Source of the DNA: Brachionus plicatilis
Lineage: Eukaryota; Rotifera; Eurotatoria; Ploima; Brachionidae
NCBI GenBank assembly: GCA_010279815.1
Contig: QEOQ01000226.1
Coordinates: 1,197,519-1,261,518, forward strand
Length of the DNA: 64,000 nt
Direction of reading: 5' to 3'
The notes under the pieces are model-generated. The model was given only the letters and a program-made list of their open reading frames with translations, was not told the origin of the DNA and ran no database searches. A program made the translations under genes and the position numbers. Positions 35,890 through 46,017 of the stretch are shown here, piece after piece. The first letter of the stretch is position 1. Each line of letters starts with the position of its first letter.

Positions 35890-36620
35890 TATTTTAAAAT
35901 CAAATTGAATTCCTTCTTGGCTGATCTCCATTGGTAAATATCACAAACTTCTCTTCTCACGTATTCGAATATTGGTAAATATATTTGAAAATATCATAAT
36001 TCTGAAAATAGAAACCTTTTTTTATTTTTTCAAAATATGCTGTAAATGGTGAATTTTTTTTTAGTGATTCAACTGTTTCACTATATACAACAACATAATC
36101 ATTATCTGAAATAATATTTTTTTTCTCAGTTGTCTCATCATCCGTAGAATTTTGAAAAACCTGATGTATCTAGATTACGGTTATTTATTTCTCTCCTCAT
36201 TGTTTCAAACAAGTACAATAATGTTCCATCATTTTTAGGGTTATTAATATATTTAAAAGATAATTATTGAATTATTTGATAGTAAGATAATTTTTAAAAA
36301 ATTTGTGGAACAAAGATATACCTTTGTGGTTTTGTGAAATGAAACATTTTTGGTGCTATGATTTGGGAATTTTTCTAAAAGAATGTTTTAAAACAAATAT
36401 TGAAAACTTTTTAGTTTAACTCTTTTAAATTAATGATTGCGCTTTTCAATTTCAAAAAATGCCATATTATAAAGCTTTGAGTATTCATGATCAAAATATT
36501 CTTTAACCCTAACTTTTGGACTCATTTTTATCATCATACAGCGGAATTTCCTAGTTTTTTTTATCCTGAAATTTTAACATCACGGATTGTAATTCGATTT
36601 CGACCTTCTGAGCGTTTACA
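35890..36620 (-). pseudogene. Decayed coding-like region, minus strand
   Basis: Minus-strand islands in transcript order: SEGRNRITIRDVKISG (about 36560-36620), SPKVRVKEYFDHEYSKLYNM (about 36440-36530), DGTLLYLFETMRREINNRNL (about 36170-36230), then SDNDYVVVYSETVESLKKNS and FTAYFEKIKKGFYFQNYDIF (about 35980-36110). Frame changes and stops separate them. The protein family is unknown. It may belong with the coiled-coil pseudogene upstream. Confidence 0.4.
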
Positions 36621-36836
36621 TATATTCAAATTTATTAAAAAAATTTCAAATGAACTATAATAATTAGTAAAACTATAATTCTATTTTCCCAGAATCTGAT
36701 ATATTTAAAATCTATTCTATTTTCATTGCCCTGGATGTTCCATTACAAAAATAAATTAAAAAATTAATTCTTTTTATTAAATAATGCCTTTAACATTTTA
36801 CTTAAATTTTTGAAACCTATTTTGATAATTTATAAT

Positions 36837-37975
36837 TTATTGCAAAAAATACTTATTTAATTCTGAAATTTGTTCAAGCCGAGTTTTATGCTCGTATTGT
36901 GATTTTCCAATGTCTTGGGTTAGTAGTAGTGTGTAGAGCTTGTATTTGCTCATCTTTTTGGGATATAAATTTTTTTCCTTCCTCAAAGAGATCATTGTTT
37001 TTTTATTATACTCATTTAGATGATTTTCCATCCTTCTAAAAACTTTTAAATAATAACTTGAATTTTATAAACAAAAGAGAAATTATTTACTTATCATCGT
37101 AGTTTTTATTCATTTGACCAATTTTATTACTAGGCCCTGATAGTTAACGCAATTTTTCAGCGCTATCTTCTTCTAAAGTCAGATTTTTCTGGCTAAGAAT
37201 TAATATATGCCCTTCAAGAATTTCAATTTTTCATTTTAGCTCAAAATTTTCCTTCTTCTGATTATTATCCAGCTTTGAAGGGACCTTTTAATAAAAAAAA
37301 TTAATTTTAATATTTTGAATGATTAAAATTATTTTAACATTTCGTCAAGTTTAAAAGTTTCTCGGTTTTTTAATTCTATATTTTCTTGGTCAAAATCAAG
37401 AATTTTTCTTGATAATCTTCTATTCTCTTCAATTATTTTAATTTTATCTTCGTCAAGTTGTCTGTATGTTTTTCCTTTGTTATCTAAGTTTTCTTTTTTT
37501 TAAAATAGTGGATAGTTTTCAATTGACCAATGACGAATTCCGTTTTTTGTTCTTAGATTTCATTTTCCTTGACATTTTGAAAAAAAACGGACATATTAAG
37601 CAAAAAATTTTAACTAAAAAAAAAATTTACTATAATTGTTTTAACATTCGAAGCTTTGATCTTTATTTTTGACAAAAACGACCTTATTATTTTAAATTAA
37701 TCACAGGTTCAGAAATAATTTGATTAGGACAAAATTCTTCAATTACTTCTTTTGACTGGTCAAATTCGCGAGAATTTTTAAAGGGAAATTTTATAAAATA
37801 GTTCTTTCTTCTTAAATTTCTGGAGTCAAGATTACTTTAAATAATATTAATAATTTATCAAGAAGAATATTTCTTATACAAACTTCTTGAGTGACTCTCT
37901 CAAAACCATTGTTTTTTCTGAGATGATTTGATTAATTTCACTGGTTTTTCTTTTTAAATTTAACATTTTATTGTT
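36837..37975 (-). pseudogene. Coiled-coil protein pseudogene with two in-frame stops
   Basis: Minus-strand exon-like blocks. An N-terminal block MLNLKRKTSEINQIISEKTM (about 37970-37885) joins across a roughly 60-bp GT-AG intron to a block containing REFDQSKEVIEEFCPNQIIS, closing at a stop near 37694. Next comes KGKTYRQLDEDKIKIIEENR and DFDQENIELKNRETFKLDEM (about 37480-37340), then KLDNNQKKENFELK-stop-KIEILEGHILIL, a second stop after EDSAEKLR (about 37275-37150), and, across another good GT-AG intron, MENHLNEYNKKTMISL down to 36837. Heptad-like charged sequence predicts coiled coils. The two internal stops (TGA, TAA) within an otherwise open frame suggest recent decay. Exon joins are only partly resolved. 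Confidence 0.5.
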
Positions 37976-38303
37976 CAATTTATTTTTTTTTAATGATATA
38001 TATTTAAATTAGTTTTAATTAAATGTTAAATTTAAAGATTTACTATTTGAGAGATATTTAACTCTTCATTTCTTCAGTTAAATTAAAATTTTCAAATTTT
38101 ACAGTTAGTTTTTAAAGAAAGAAATATCACTAAAATATTCACTAAAAATTGTTTATAGCTAGTCAGAGTGTTTATTAATCCAAATATTTAATTTGCAAGT
38201 ATCCTAATTTTGAGCTCAAACTTTCAATAGAATACAATTTTTAGTCCAGGATTTATGAACAACTTGGACGGATCATCGCGCTCAATTTGAACGACTAATT
38301 TCG

Positions 38304-38603
38304 GTGAGTTGGGTCGATTTTTCAGCACTACCAAAACCGCTTCCTAAGTTTAACTGCGGTGTCATTGTTATACGCTCTAAAAAAAACAATCAAAAATTGT
38401 TTTCCAAAACAAAAAAAAATCAACTAGTGGTTACTTTAAATGGACAAACCCTAAAAACAATTTGTGAACATACAGATAGATTTTTGTGGATACCTTGTAA
38501 TTTAACAAATGGTATTATAAACAGAATTAATGTTGAATTAAAAACAAATAACAAAAATGTACACACTTTTAATATTTTTTTATTTAAAAGAATTATACTT
38601 TGA
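38304..38603 (+). CDS. Hypothetical ORF, 99 aa, unrecognised
   Basis: Open frame with an ATG at 38304. It contains VDFSALPKPLPKFNCGVIVI, LVVTLNGQTLKTICEHTDRF and LWIPCNLTNGIINRINVELK, so it is coding-like in composition, though the C-terminus fades to low complexity. An AATAAA follows the stop directly. The start is uncertain because the frame is open further upstream. It sits between the coiled-coil pseudogene and the MULE-like element, so it could be another mobile-element remnant. Confidence 0.35.
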   Translation: MSWVDFSALPKPLPKFNCGVIVIRSKKNNQKLFSKTKKNQLVVTLNGQTLKTICEHTDRFLWIPCNLTNGIINRINVELKTNNKNVHTFNIFLFKRIIL

Positions 38604-38660
38604 ATAAAAAAGTTTATTGATTAAAAATTTTTTTGTTAATTATTGAAAAGCACTAAATTT

Positions 38661-38745
38661 GGCAAATTGAAGTTTCAGATCAAATTTTAAGATCAAAAGG
38701 ATCATTTTAAATTTTAAAACTCAAATAACCTAATGATTTTGATAG
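38661..38745 (+). repeat. GGCAAATTGAAG-family terminus
   Basis: GGCAAATTGAAGTTTCAGAT followed by CAAATTTTAAGATCAAAAGG. It matches the terminal repeat of the 26428-26756 element and the inverted end at about 58150-58229. The opposite end was not found. Confidence 0.6.
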
Positions 38746-38791
38746 TTATTAAAAAAAAGATACTATACATTACTAGACATGTTATGTCTAA

Positions 38792-39640
38792 GGGTCTCAC
38801 TCATCCCCACAAATGAAAGTCTTCTCACCACAATAAAAAAACTGCTCCCCACATCGCAAAACTTTTCAACACAAAAATGAAAATTTCATACCATAAACTC
38901 TTAAACACAAATTGAAAAACTCTTCAACACAAAAAATAATAATTTTCAAAGCTTTAAATAATCTTTTTCTCTTTAATATTTAAATTTTTCAAATTTCGAC
39001 CGATCAAACTCGATCAAACGTGATTTTACCTTCAGGAAAAAGTTAAGCCTGTTTAATTTTTGCATTAAGTCTTTTGAAATTATCAAATTTTATTCAATTG
39101 GAGCCAAAACTTATGAGCATTACCCGATTCCAACCACAAGGTGTATTAATTTTTCCAAAAAATTAACCACCTGGAAAAAATTTAAACGTGTTGGAAAATA
39201 AACTTATAAATTTAATGATTATTACACTTTAAATGCAAGAAAAAAAGACTGTGATTGTAAATATTTTGTCAAATTTGGCTTTTGTTCTCACCAGTTAGCT
39301 TTAAAAAGCTTGTTAAAAGACGATGAATTTGTTAATAAACAAAAGCGTGGTAGACCAAAAGATGCGGAAAAATGGTATTCAACAGGATAATTGGTAAAAT
39401 TGGCTTTATTTTTATAAACTTATTAACATAAAATTACATATATAGCAACGATTTATTAAACGATTATTAAATAAAATTTTATTAAAATTTATTTTGAATT
39501 TATGATTAATAAATATTTAATCTCTTACACACAAATTTTTTGTGTTAAAAAGACATTTGTGTTGAAAAGTTTCGTGTTTGCGGGGAGAAGTTTTTTATTT
39601 GTGGGGAGCTGATTTTCATTTGTGGGGAGTTAATATTCCC
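38792..39640. mobile_element. MULE-like DNA transposon remnant with 9-bp duplication
   Basis: Flanked by a perfect 9-bp duplication, TATGTCTAA (38783-38791 and 39641-39649). Ends are GGGTCTCACTC and AATATTCCC. The roughly 90-bp inverted arms share repeated CTCCCCACAAATGAAA-type motifs (four on the right arm) and AAACTTTTCAACACAAA. Inside lies a plus-strand relic with a SWIM zinc finger, the C-terminal module of many MULE transposases. The 849-bp size means the catalytic region is deleted. Duplication length and the SWIM finger agree on the superfamily. Confidence 0.9.
39040..39390 (+). pseudogene. MULE transposase C-terminal relic (SWIM zinc finger)
   Basis: The frame reads SIGAKTYEHYPIPTTRC, then TTWKKFKRVGK, an in-frame TAA, then TYKFNDYYTLNARKK, DCDCKYFVKFGFCSHQLALK and KRGRPKDAEKWYSTG before the final stop. 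CDCKYFVKFGFCSH is a complete SWIM finger (Cys-x-Cys-x(7)-Cys-x-His), found at the end of Mutator-type transposases. RGRPKDA after it is a basic tail also usual in these proteins. One internal stop and no DDE catalytic region: inactive. Confidence 0.75.
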
Positions 39641-39649
39641 TATGTCTAA

Positions 39650-40092
39650 TTTCCAATTGCCAATTGTTAAAGACAATAAACGAATAAAGTTATACCTGGA
39701 CAATTGAGCATTTTTTTGGCCTTTTCATTTTTACCAATTTTTACGTAAAATTACGTAAATTCACTTTTTGTTACAAAGTTATTTTACGTAAATTTACCAG
39801 AAATCATTTTGTCAATCGGCACTGTAATTTAAAATTATTTTTTTATTTGAAATTGAAAAAATTATTTAAATGTGGAACTTTTTCAAAATTATTTCAACAT
39901 TGGATACATTTCGTATTTCAAACACAAAAAATTCAACCATTTATATTTTAAAATAAAATTTATTTAAAAAACAAAATTGAACAAAAATTGAGTTCTCTAA
40001 AATCCATTAAAAAAAATCAAACAATATATTAGAAACAAAAGAAGAGATTTTTAAACCATAACTTCAGCGGATGTAAGGTTGACATATTTGGC
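39650..40092. other. Gap with TTTTACGTAAA repeats
   Basis: Palindromic TTACGTAAA motifs recur four times within 39733-39793. Similar motifs occur near 54690-54735. Otherwise this is the 3' flank of the IFRD gene with no gene seen. Confidence 0.5.
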
Positions 40093-41637
40093 TCAATCCT
40101 CATCGTCCATGTGCTGAACTTGTGCATAATCTTTGGTCTCTCTTTTTTTCAGCAATGATTTAGTTCTCGACTTGAACTGTTCTTTGTTTATTTGAGCCTT
40201 TTGCTTGCTGGTCAACAAAGACAATGCCGCTTTTCTGTTTTGTTCACTGCCTTGGACCGGAGGTCCCAAATCGAACAAATCTCTTAAATACTCATTTTCT
40301 GCCAAGTGATTGTTCATACCTGTTGCCAACAAGTCCCTGAATGTCTCATACTCTTTCCGCTTCACCCAATTGTCCAACAGTAGGCTCTCAGTGCCGAATT
40401 TGATTGTCTGTGTGTCGAATTCTCCTTCTTCCAAAGTCTTCAAAATATCCCTGAATGACGACCGCTGTTGTTTCTTTTCTTTCTTGCTCTTGAACTTGGA
40501 CGATTCGCTGACCAAAGCTCTCAGCGATTCGAGCAGATTTTCGTCTTCAAAACATGCCAGACTCGAGTGTGAGTCGAGCTGGGCCAGCTCGTGCAAAAAA
40601 GAAATGGTCTCACCAGCCACAATCCTCAAGTCAATATCGGGGCTTCTGAGAAAATCTTGAAAATGTGGCACGTACTTTTGAGAGAGCTTGTTGACAAAGT
40701 GCAATGGCATAGTGCACAGCAAGAAGCACCAGGACGACAACGCCGCAGCATGTAGCTCGTACACTTTGGGGCTGTGTGTCCTCAATGTGCCATCACCTTT
40801 GGCAAATGAATTGGAGAAAATGTTGGCGAATTTTTCCAAAATGGAAATTGTGTCAGTCGAGTTCTCGTTTATCAGAAAAACTGTCAGTGCTAAACATTTC
40901 ACACATTCGGCCCTCACTTCAGCATCCACTTTTTCATCATCTATCAACTCGGTCAAAATTTGTCTGCTATCAGCAAAAATTGCGTTTGTGTCTGTCGGCG
41001 ATGGTCCCAATTGAACCAGAGTTAACATCAGCACATTAGCTGCCAAAATCTGTTCATTTGATTTTCCTTTTTTTAAACTTTTTATCAAAGATTCACTTAC
41101 AGTAAATCGTCTTTGAAAAAAAAAATAAAAATTTAAGCAAAAATATTTATTAAGAAAAAAAAGTGTATTTACTTGTTCACAATTGAGTCGAAAATGAGTT
41201 TGTGTGTGAAAAGTTTTTTTAAAATTTGAAGTGATTCTTCCCTTTCTTTGTATCTTTTAAAAATAGTAAATTTTTTGTTGTTGCTGCTGGTCAAAGTACC
41301 CTTTTTCCATTAGACTATCAAGGCACGAGTCGATTTGAGCTTGGACATTGTCGATTTTTTCAATGAATTCATCTTCTCCTTTTTTCACTTCTTCTCCTAA
41401 AATTTAAAAATTTAATAAATTTTAAACCAGTTTAAAAAGTTAACCCTCAAGGTCTTGGTAGCTCATGTTTGTCGATGCATTGCTAATGGTGGACGCGTTT
41501 TCGTCCGCATTGAACTCCGAACTATCGTCCCCTGACTGAATTGATCTGGGATTCGCATGTCTGTCTAAAAACAAATAAAGCTAATAATTAAGCAAAGATT
41601 AAAAATAATCACTACTTTTTTTTTTGTTCTTGGGCAT
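40093..41637 (-). CDS. IFRD1: Interferon-related developmental regulator (IFRD1/TIS7-like)
   Basis: Five exons in transcript order: 41616-41637, 41445-41564, 41300-41396, 41173-41253, 40093-41110. They join in frame to 445 aa, the usual IFRD length. The N-terminus MPKNKKK matches the family start and is followed by an acidic/serine stretch. Then come the ARM-like helical region with RFTVSESLIKSLKKGKSNEQ and the C-terminal IFRD_C block NRKAALSLLTSKQKAQINKE with a basic tail. Known family members act as transcriptional co-regulators, and yeast homologues are tied to ribosome assembly or translation; the role here is inferred. Introns are 46-66 bp. The coding sequence is clearly GC-richer than its surroundings. 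No operon partner. IFRD1 and IFRD2 cannot be separated in an invertebrate. Confidence 0.95.
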
Positions 41638-41639
41638 CT

Positions 41640-42886
41640 TAAAGCTTGATTTTTTAAGAAATTAACTTCAAGTTTAAAAAGACAAAAATAAAATTTTATT
41701 TAAAAAAAATTATTTTTAAAATGCGTATTTCACTATGTTAAAGCTATTTTGCAAAATTTCTGGTCTTAATGCAAAACTTTGTTGAATTTGTTTAATTTTA
41801 ATAAGAGTTTAAATTATGTCTTAAAAAAACACATTTCGCAATAATTTTTGACAGGTTCATTTTAGGATGTTATGAGCATTTGTTTCAAATAAACAAATAT
41901 TAAGTTTGATGTAAAGTTGAGTGCAAGTAACATTGAAATAAATTTTTAGAAGACCATCATGAAAAAAACACAAAAATAAAATAAAATTTTCTTGTCAAAA
42001 AATTTATTGATATTTTTTTCTGATTTAATTAAAATTTTTATTAAACAAGGCTTAAAACGTATCTTCTAAAAAACTTACGAAAATATTTTGAAACATTTTT
42101 ATTTTTAATTTTCAAAAGCCATTCAAATTTCAACTTATTAGAGATACTTTATGTGGACTAAAATTTTTAATTATTTTTTAAATATCACCAAGATTATAAG
42201 ACTTTCGATTAGAAATTTTATTTTAATTAATGATTTTTAGCTTTCGCATTTTTTATACTTTTTTTTTGTTTTTTGTACCAAAATTCACAATACCATAAAA
42301 ATAGTGAAACAAGTCCAAAGAAGAGGGTAAGGAAAAAGCTTCCACATGATGAAAAATAGAAAAATTATCGGACGGAAAAATTTAAATCCAATTACTGCAT
42401 CTAATTCAATTGATTTCTTAATAAACTTTTTGAAATTTTAAATTTAATTTCTATTAGGTGGAGTTTAAAATCAGATTTTACAGGAAAAATCTTAAATTTT
42501 ACCTTGAATCTTACAAGAAATGTTCTTAGATTAAGGTTCAAAAATAGAAAAAAGCTTAAATTTGACTTATTTTCTATTCCGAAATTGACTTTTCAATTTT
42601 TTTAATTTTTGATTTTTTTTATGAGAGTAAAGACAATTTTTTTTGTTAGAGTAAAAGTCAAATTTGGGCTTTTTTTTGAAAAATATCCCATATTAAGCTT
42701 ATTTTCTTGCTAATTCAATTTTAATTGTTATAACATAGAAATTATGTTATTAACTCTAAAATAAAAATGTTGGATTTGGCCTTTACTCTTAGAATCGTGA
42801 ACGCGAGTTTACGATATTTGATTTGTCTTGGATTGTAGTCCATTTGCAATCCGAATTCAAAAATTTAATTCATTTGTTTTTTTTTT
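41640..42886. other. Intergenic upstream of the IFRD gene
   Basis: AT-rich, no gene and no clear core promoter. ORFs are low-complexity. Confidence 0.5.
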
Positions 42887-42894
42887 CTTTTCCC

Positions 42895-43044
42895 CAGAGT
42901 TGTTTAAAAGTCACAAGTCTCAAGTCAAGTCCAACTCCAGGCTTTAAAATTTTGAATACTGAAGAAGTTAAAAAAAAATTTATAAAAAAATTAAATTAAA
43001 TTTAAAAAAAAAAATTCCTTTTTTTGGACTTTTAAGCAATTCTG
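42895..43044. mobile_element. Short hAT-like MITE (CAGAGTTG family)
   Basis: Begins CAGAGTTGTTTAAAAGTCAC and ends GGACTTTTAAGCAATTCTG. Flanks CTTTTCCC (42887-42894) and CTTTTCTC (43045-43052) form an 8-bp duplication with one mismatch. It is inserted at the edge of the LINE-tail-like repeat that follows. Confidence 0.8.
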
Positions 43045-43049
43045 CTTTT

Positions 43050-43170
43050 CTCCATTTGTTTTTTCATTAATATTTATCTAGGCTAGAAGGGGCCATTTAT
43101 TAAAAAAGCTATTTTTTAATTTCTCTCTTTATTATTATATGTTATAAGCGCGAAACACCAGACCCTAGAA
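43050..43170 (+). repeat. Dispersed repeat, probable LINE 3' tail (copy 2)
   Basis: It shares TTTCTCCATTT, GGCTA(A/G)AAG(T/G)GGCCATTTATTAA and a CGCGAA(A/C)CACCAGA(T/C)CCTA tail with 425-545. Disrupted on its left by the hAT-like MITE at 42895-43044. Confidence 0.55.
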
Positions 43171-43712
43171 GAAAATTGATTAAGATTAAACAAAATTTTT
43201 CTATGGTATTTTTTTTAAAGTGACTGTTTTATAAAGTCAAATAATTGTTGAGCAAAATACTTTAAAACATTTTATACGTTTCGCTTATCCGCAGCAGTTA
43301 GTTGCTAAAAACAGTTTCAAAAAATGTCAAAATGTTAAAGGTTTTTTAACGCTAATATTTTTTGAGGGTGACAAATTAATTTTTTTTAAGATGACAAAAA
43401 TTACTAAAAGTGGTGACTAATTTAATCTGTTTTAGCTGACTAATTAAATTAATTAGTTTTTAAAAAACTAATTATTTTGACTAAAAAACTAAACGATTGA
43501 CAAATTTATATATTGAGATGACTTTTTAATAATTTTTCACTGACAAAATAAAACCTTATTTGTAGACTAAAAAACTAATTTTAGTGACGAAAATATTTAT
43601 TTAAATATTTTTTTTAAGAAATTTCCTAAAAATTATTTAATAAAATTTTTACACATGACGACCCGAGAAGTTTTTTATACTTCTTTTGACCAGTCAGATT
43701 TAAGTGGAGAGT

Positions 43713-44014
43713 GGAGATTTGATCTATGGTGATTTTATCCTCCTAAATATTAGTTTGGATGGTGATTGCATACCTTTTACAAATATTAAGCACAAACACT
43801 AAAGGATATTTTCTTTGTTCAAAATATCAATTTTCCAACCTTTATTAATAAGGAAAAACATTGCAAAAATACTCTAGATCTTGTTATAGCAGAATCCAGA
43901 GATCGGATTGCCGATATAAAAACAAATACACCACTCGGTGATGTGAAACAAGGACATATGGTGCTAACATGGAATTTCAAATTATGCTCGAACGCGAAGA
44001 AAACTAAATACTAA
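43713..44014 (+). pseudogene. LINE endonuclease fragment, plus strand
   Basis: GDLIYGDFILLNISLDGD (from 43713) is a decayed version of the endonuclease motif GDFNLP. In another frame, 43814-44014 reads NTLDLVIAESRDRIADI and then GHMVLTWNF, matching the conserved TLDLVF...SDH..L end of the jockey/CR1 endonuclease domain. A stop follows at 44012. It forms one arm of a palindrome with the fragment that follows. Confidence 0.75.
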
Positions 44015-44086
44015 ATAATTTTTTTGATGAGTATTTAGTTTTCTTCGCGTTAGAGCATAATTTGAAATTCCGTGTTAGCACCATAT
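43956..44086. repeat. 55-bp inverted repeat joining two LINE fragments
   Basis: The arms (about 43956-44011 and 44031-44086) are near-identical inverted copies running from ATATGGTGCTAACA to GAAAACTAAATAC, with a spacer of about 19 bp. They would form a long hairpin. Origin as an inversion junction inside a LINE insertion is inferred. Confidence 0.85.
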
Positions 44087-44227
44087 ATTTGGGAGGTTAA
44101 AATCACCACAGATCAAATCTCCACTCACTAGTTTTAAATCTAGAAGACGTCTTGCTTTTTTAATTGATTCAAAGATTGGTAAAATGTCGCTGAAGTGAGG
44201 TGGTCTATATATTCAGTCAATAAGTAC
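44083..44227 (-). pseudogene. LINE endonuclease fragment, minus strand
   Basis: The minus strand reads YRPPHFSDILPIFESIKKAR, then RLLDLKLVSGDLICGDFNLP, with the intact GDFNLP catalytic-loop motif of the endonuclease. It is truncated at NIWC-stop, where the palindrome begins. Opposite in orientation to the neighbouring fragment, which covers the same domain. Confidence 0.8.
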
Positions 44228-44399
44228 CTTTTCATTATCAAAAATTTTTTTTCTTATAAGATTGTAAAGAACCCAGAATTGCCTCTTCCATTTAAAAAAA
44301 TCAACTTATTGTGAACGAATCTCTTGACAAACCATTTATTTAGGAAACCACAATAAACTTCATACTCAAGGAAGTCTAGGGTTCAATTCTTTTGGTCAA

Positions 44400-44597
44400 T
44401 TAACATTTTCTATCTCTTTTTTCTAAATTTATCAACTCTTTTACGCTGAATGATCTAGATTTAAATTTATCTCTAATTAGAAAAAGAAAAATTAATAATG
44501 TAAATCTACACTTTATTGAGCTTATTAAAGTATTTCCCAAATTTGAAATAAATAAGATCAATAAATTTCTTAAATATGTTAAATACAAAGTAAAGTA
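44400..44597 (+). pseudogene. Coding-like LINE-associated fragment
   Basis: Open frame with FSKFINSFTLNDLDLNLSLI and NNVNLHFIELIKVFPKFEIN, ending at TAA 44595-44597. It lies between endonuclease and reverse transcriptase remnants on the same strand, so it is probably the linker region of one degraded LINE. No motif of its own. Confidence 0.4.
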
Positions 44598-44681
44598 ATA
44601 ATATTTTACTGAAATATCTAAAAAAAATCGTCATGTTTTATAATTTGCAATTTAATTTCATCTCTATTCGGCAGCTTTGGC

Positions 44682-44994
44682 AGGCCCATGGATCTCTTTT
44701 TTGTACAATCATTAAAACACTCAGCTATACCTACTGAGTGGCGAGATACCAACGTCTTTTTTTAAGCGAGGATGCAGAACTGAAGTGAGGAATTTTCGTC
44801 GAGTTTCACTAACCTCAACAAACTATCGATTCAACTCTACAAGATTTAACACGGACACGACAGAGTTGGGTTCATGGAAATCAATAATTTGCTTCAAAAT
44901 TTCTGGACATTTAATTGTGGAGTCCGTTATAATTTCTTCACTAATTGGACAGCTGGAAATTGAAACACTCTGGATGCGGCGACTAAGAGCGTAA
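44682..44994 (+). pseudogene. LINE reverse transcriptase N-terminal fragment
   Basis: RPMDLFFVQSLKHSAIPTEW followed by RDTNV, then after a frameshift at a T-run FKRGCRTEVRNFRRVSLTST. This corresponds to the RT0/RT1 region of jockey/CR1-like elements (P-x-x-WK-x-x-x-V-x-P-x-x-K-x-G, then NYRPISLTS). The rest (to 44994) is degraded. Inactive. Confidence 0.75.
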
Positions 44995-45339
44995 CAAATA
45001 CGAACATTTTTTAAGAAAGAATTGTCCAGTTACTGAGATAAAAAAATCTATTTATTAAAAGTCTGTTTAATGCGAGTAAAAATTTTAAAATTTTTCTTGC
45101 ACCTAAAAATAGGTTATTAAAACATATAACTGTTATAAAACTATGTAAAAAAAAGAAAAACAATATTTAAAAACATGTTAAATTAAGTTTTTTAAAAAAA
45201 TGGCAATTTTGGGTCGTATACGTGTGCAGCTACTTGGAGACTCAAGTCTCCTAAAGTATTTATACTACTACTTCTATTACATTTGGAGAACTTACTTAAA
45301 TTAAATATAAATTGAATATAAAAGCATCTATGAAAAAAT

Positions 45340-45412
45340 CTTAACAAAAGGTTCATCATCATCTTTAAAAAAGGTTCATCTTTACAAAAGAATCATCTTT
45401 ACAAAAGGTATC
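45340..45412 (+). repeat. Short tandem repeat, unit GGTTCATCTTTACAAAA
   Basis: Three to four imperfect copies (GGTTCATC, AAAAAAGGTTCATCTTTAC, AAAGAATCATCTTTAC) directly inside the left inverted repeat. Confidence 0.6.
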
Positions 45413-45498
45413 AAATTTTTATATGATGATTATCAGATGATTTTCTATTAAATCTTTATTTAATCTTAATGAAATTGGGTCCAATATCTTTAAAGAAT

Positions 45499-45772
45499 TG
45501 TTACCCTGAATAATCACTTATTCATCAGCTTGTCAACTGATGCACAAAGATAAGTAAGAATTATACTTGTCACGTATCTCAGAAGTTAGACGCTTCGAAA
45601 TGCTGACATATACATTAAGCACTAAGCTCACATCTTGAGTTAATTATAAGCTCGTGTTCTTGACACGAGCATATAGGTATAAATAAGAATTCCATTCTTA
45701 GAACTTCAGAACGTTCAATATCTTAAATAAAGCTTTTAAAGATTAAACATTGTTTATTATAAACCGGTTACA
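45499..45772 (+). mobile_element. Solo LTR
   Basis: Starts TGTTACCCTG and ends ACCGGTTACA. Flanked by the 4-bp duplication GAAT (45495-45498 and 45773-45776; a flanking A could make it 5 bp). It has an internal TATA box GTATAAATAAG at 45677 and a polyadenylation signal AATAAA at 45726, in the order expected of a U3-R-U5 LTR. At 274 bp with no internal domain next to it, it is the product of LTR-LTR recombination. The 4-5 bp duplication suggests Gypsy or Pao/Bel type. Confidence 0.8.
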
Positions 45773-46017
45773 GAATTATTACAAATTTTCCTCGTGAAAT
45801 CTTTAAGGAATCATAAAATTTGGGTTGACTGGGTTATGATCAGAATGAATTAATGTGGTCTTTGAAATTTAATTTTTGTTTATAAAATATTCCAGAATTT
45901 TTGTTAAAGAACAGTCAAGCAGTACTTTTAAATAATTGAAAATTAAATGATAAATTTTCAATTTGATTTTATTAAATGTGAATTTTAACATAATTAAAGT
46001 TAAAGATATTTTAAAAT

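Noticed and set aside
40310..41039. Plus-strand ORFs over the IFRD gene
   Set aside because: Antisense shadows of the long IFRD exon.
44400..44588. 62-aa minus-strand ORF
   Set aside because: The plus strand here has the better coding signal (LINE-associated fragment); the minus frame is its shadow.
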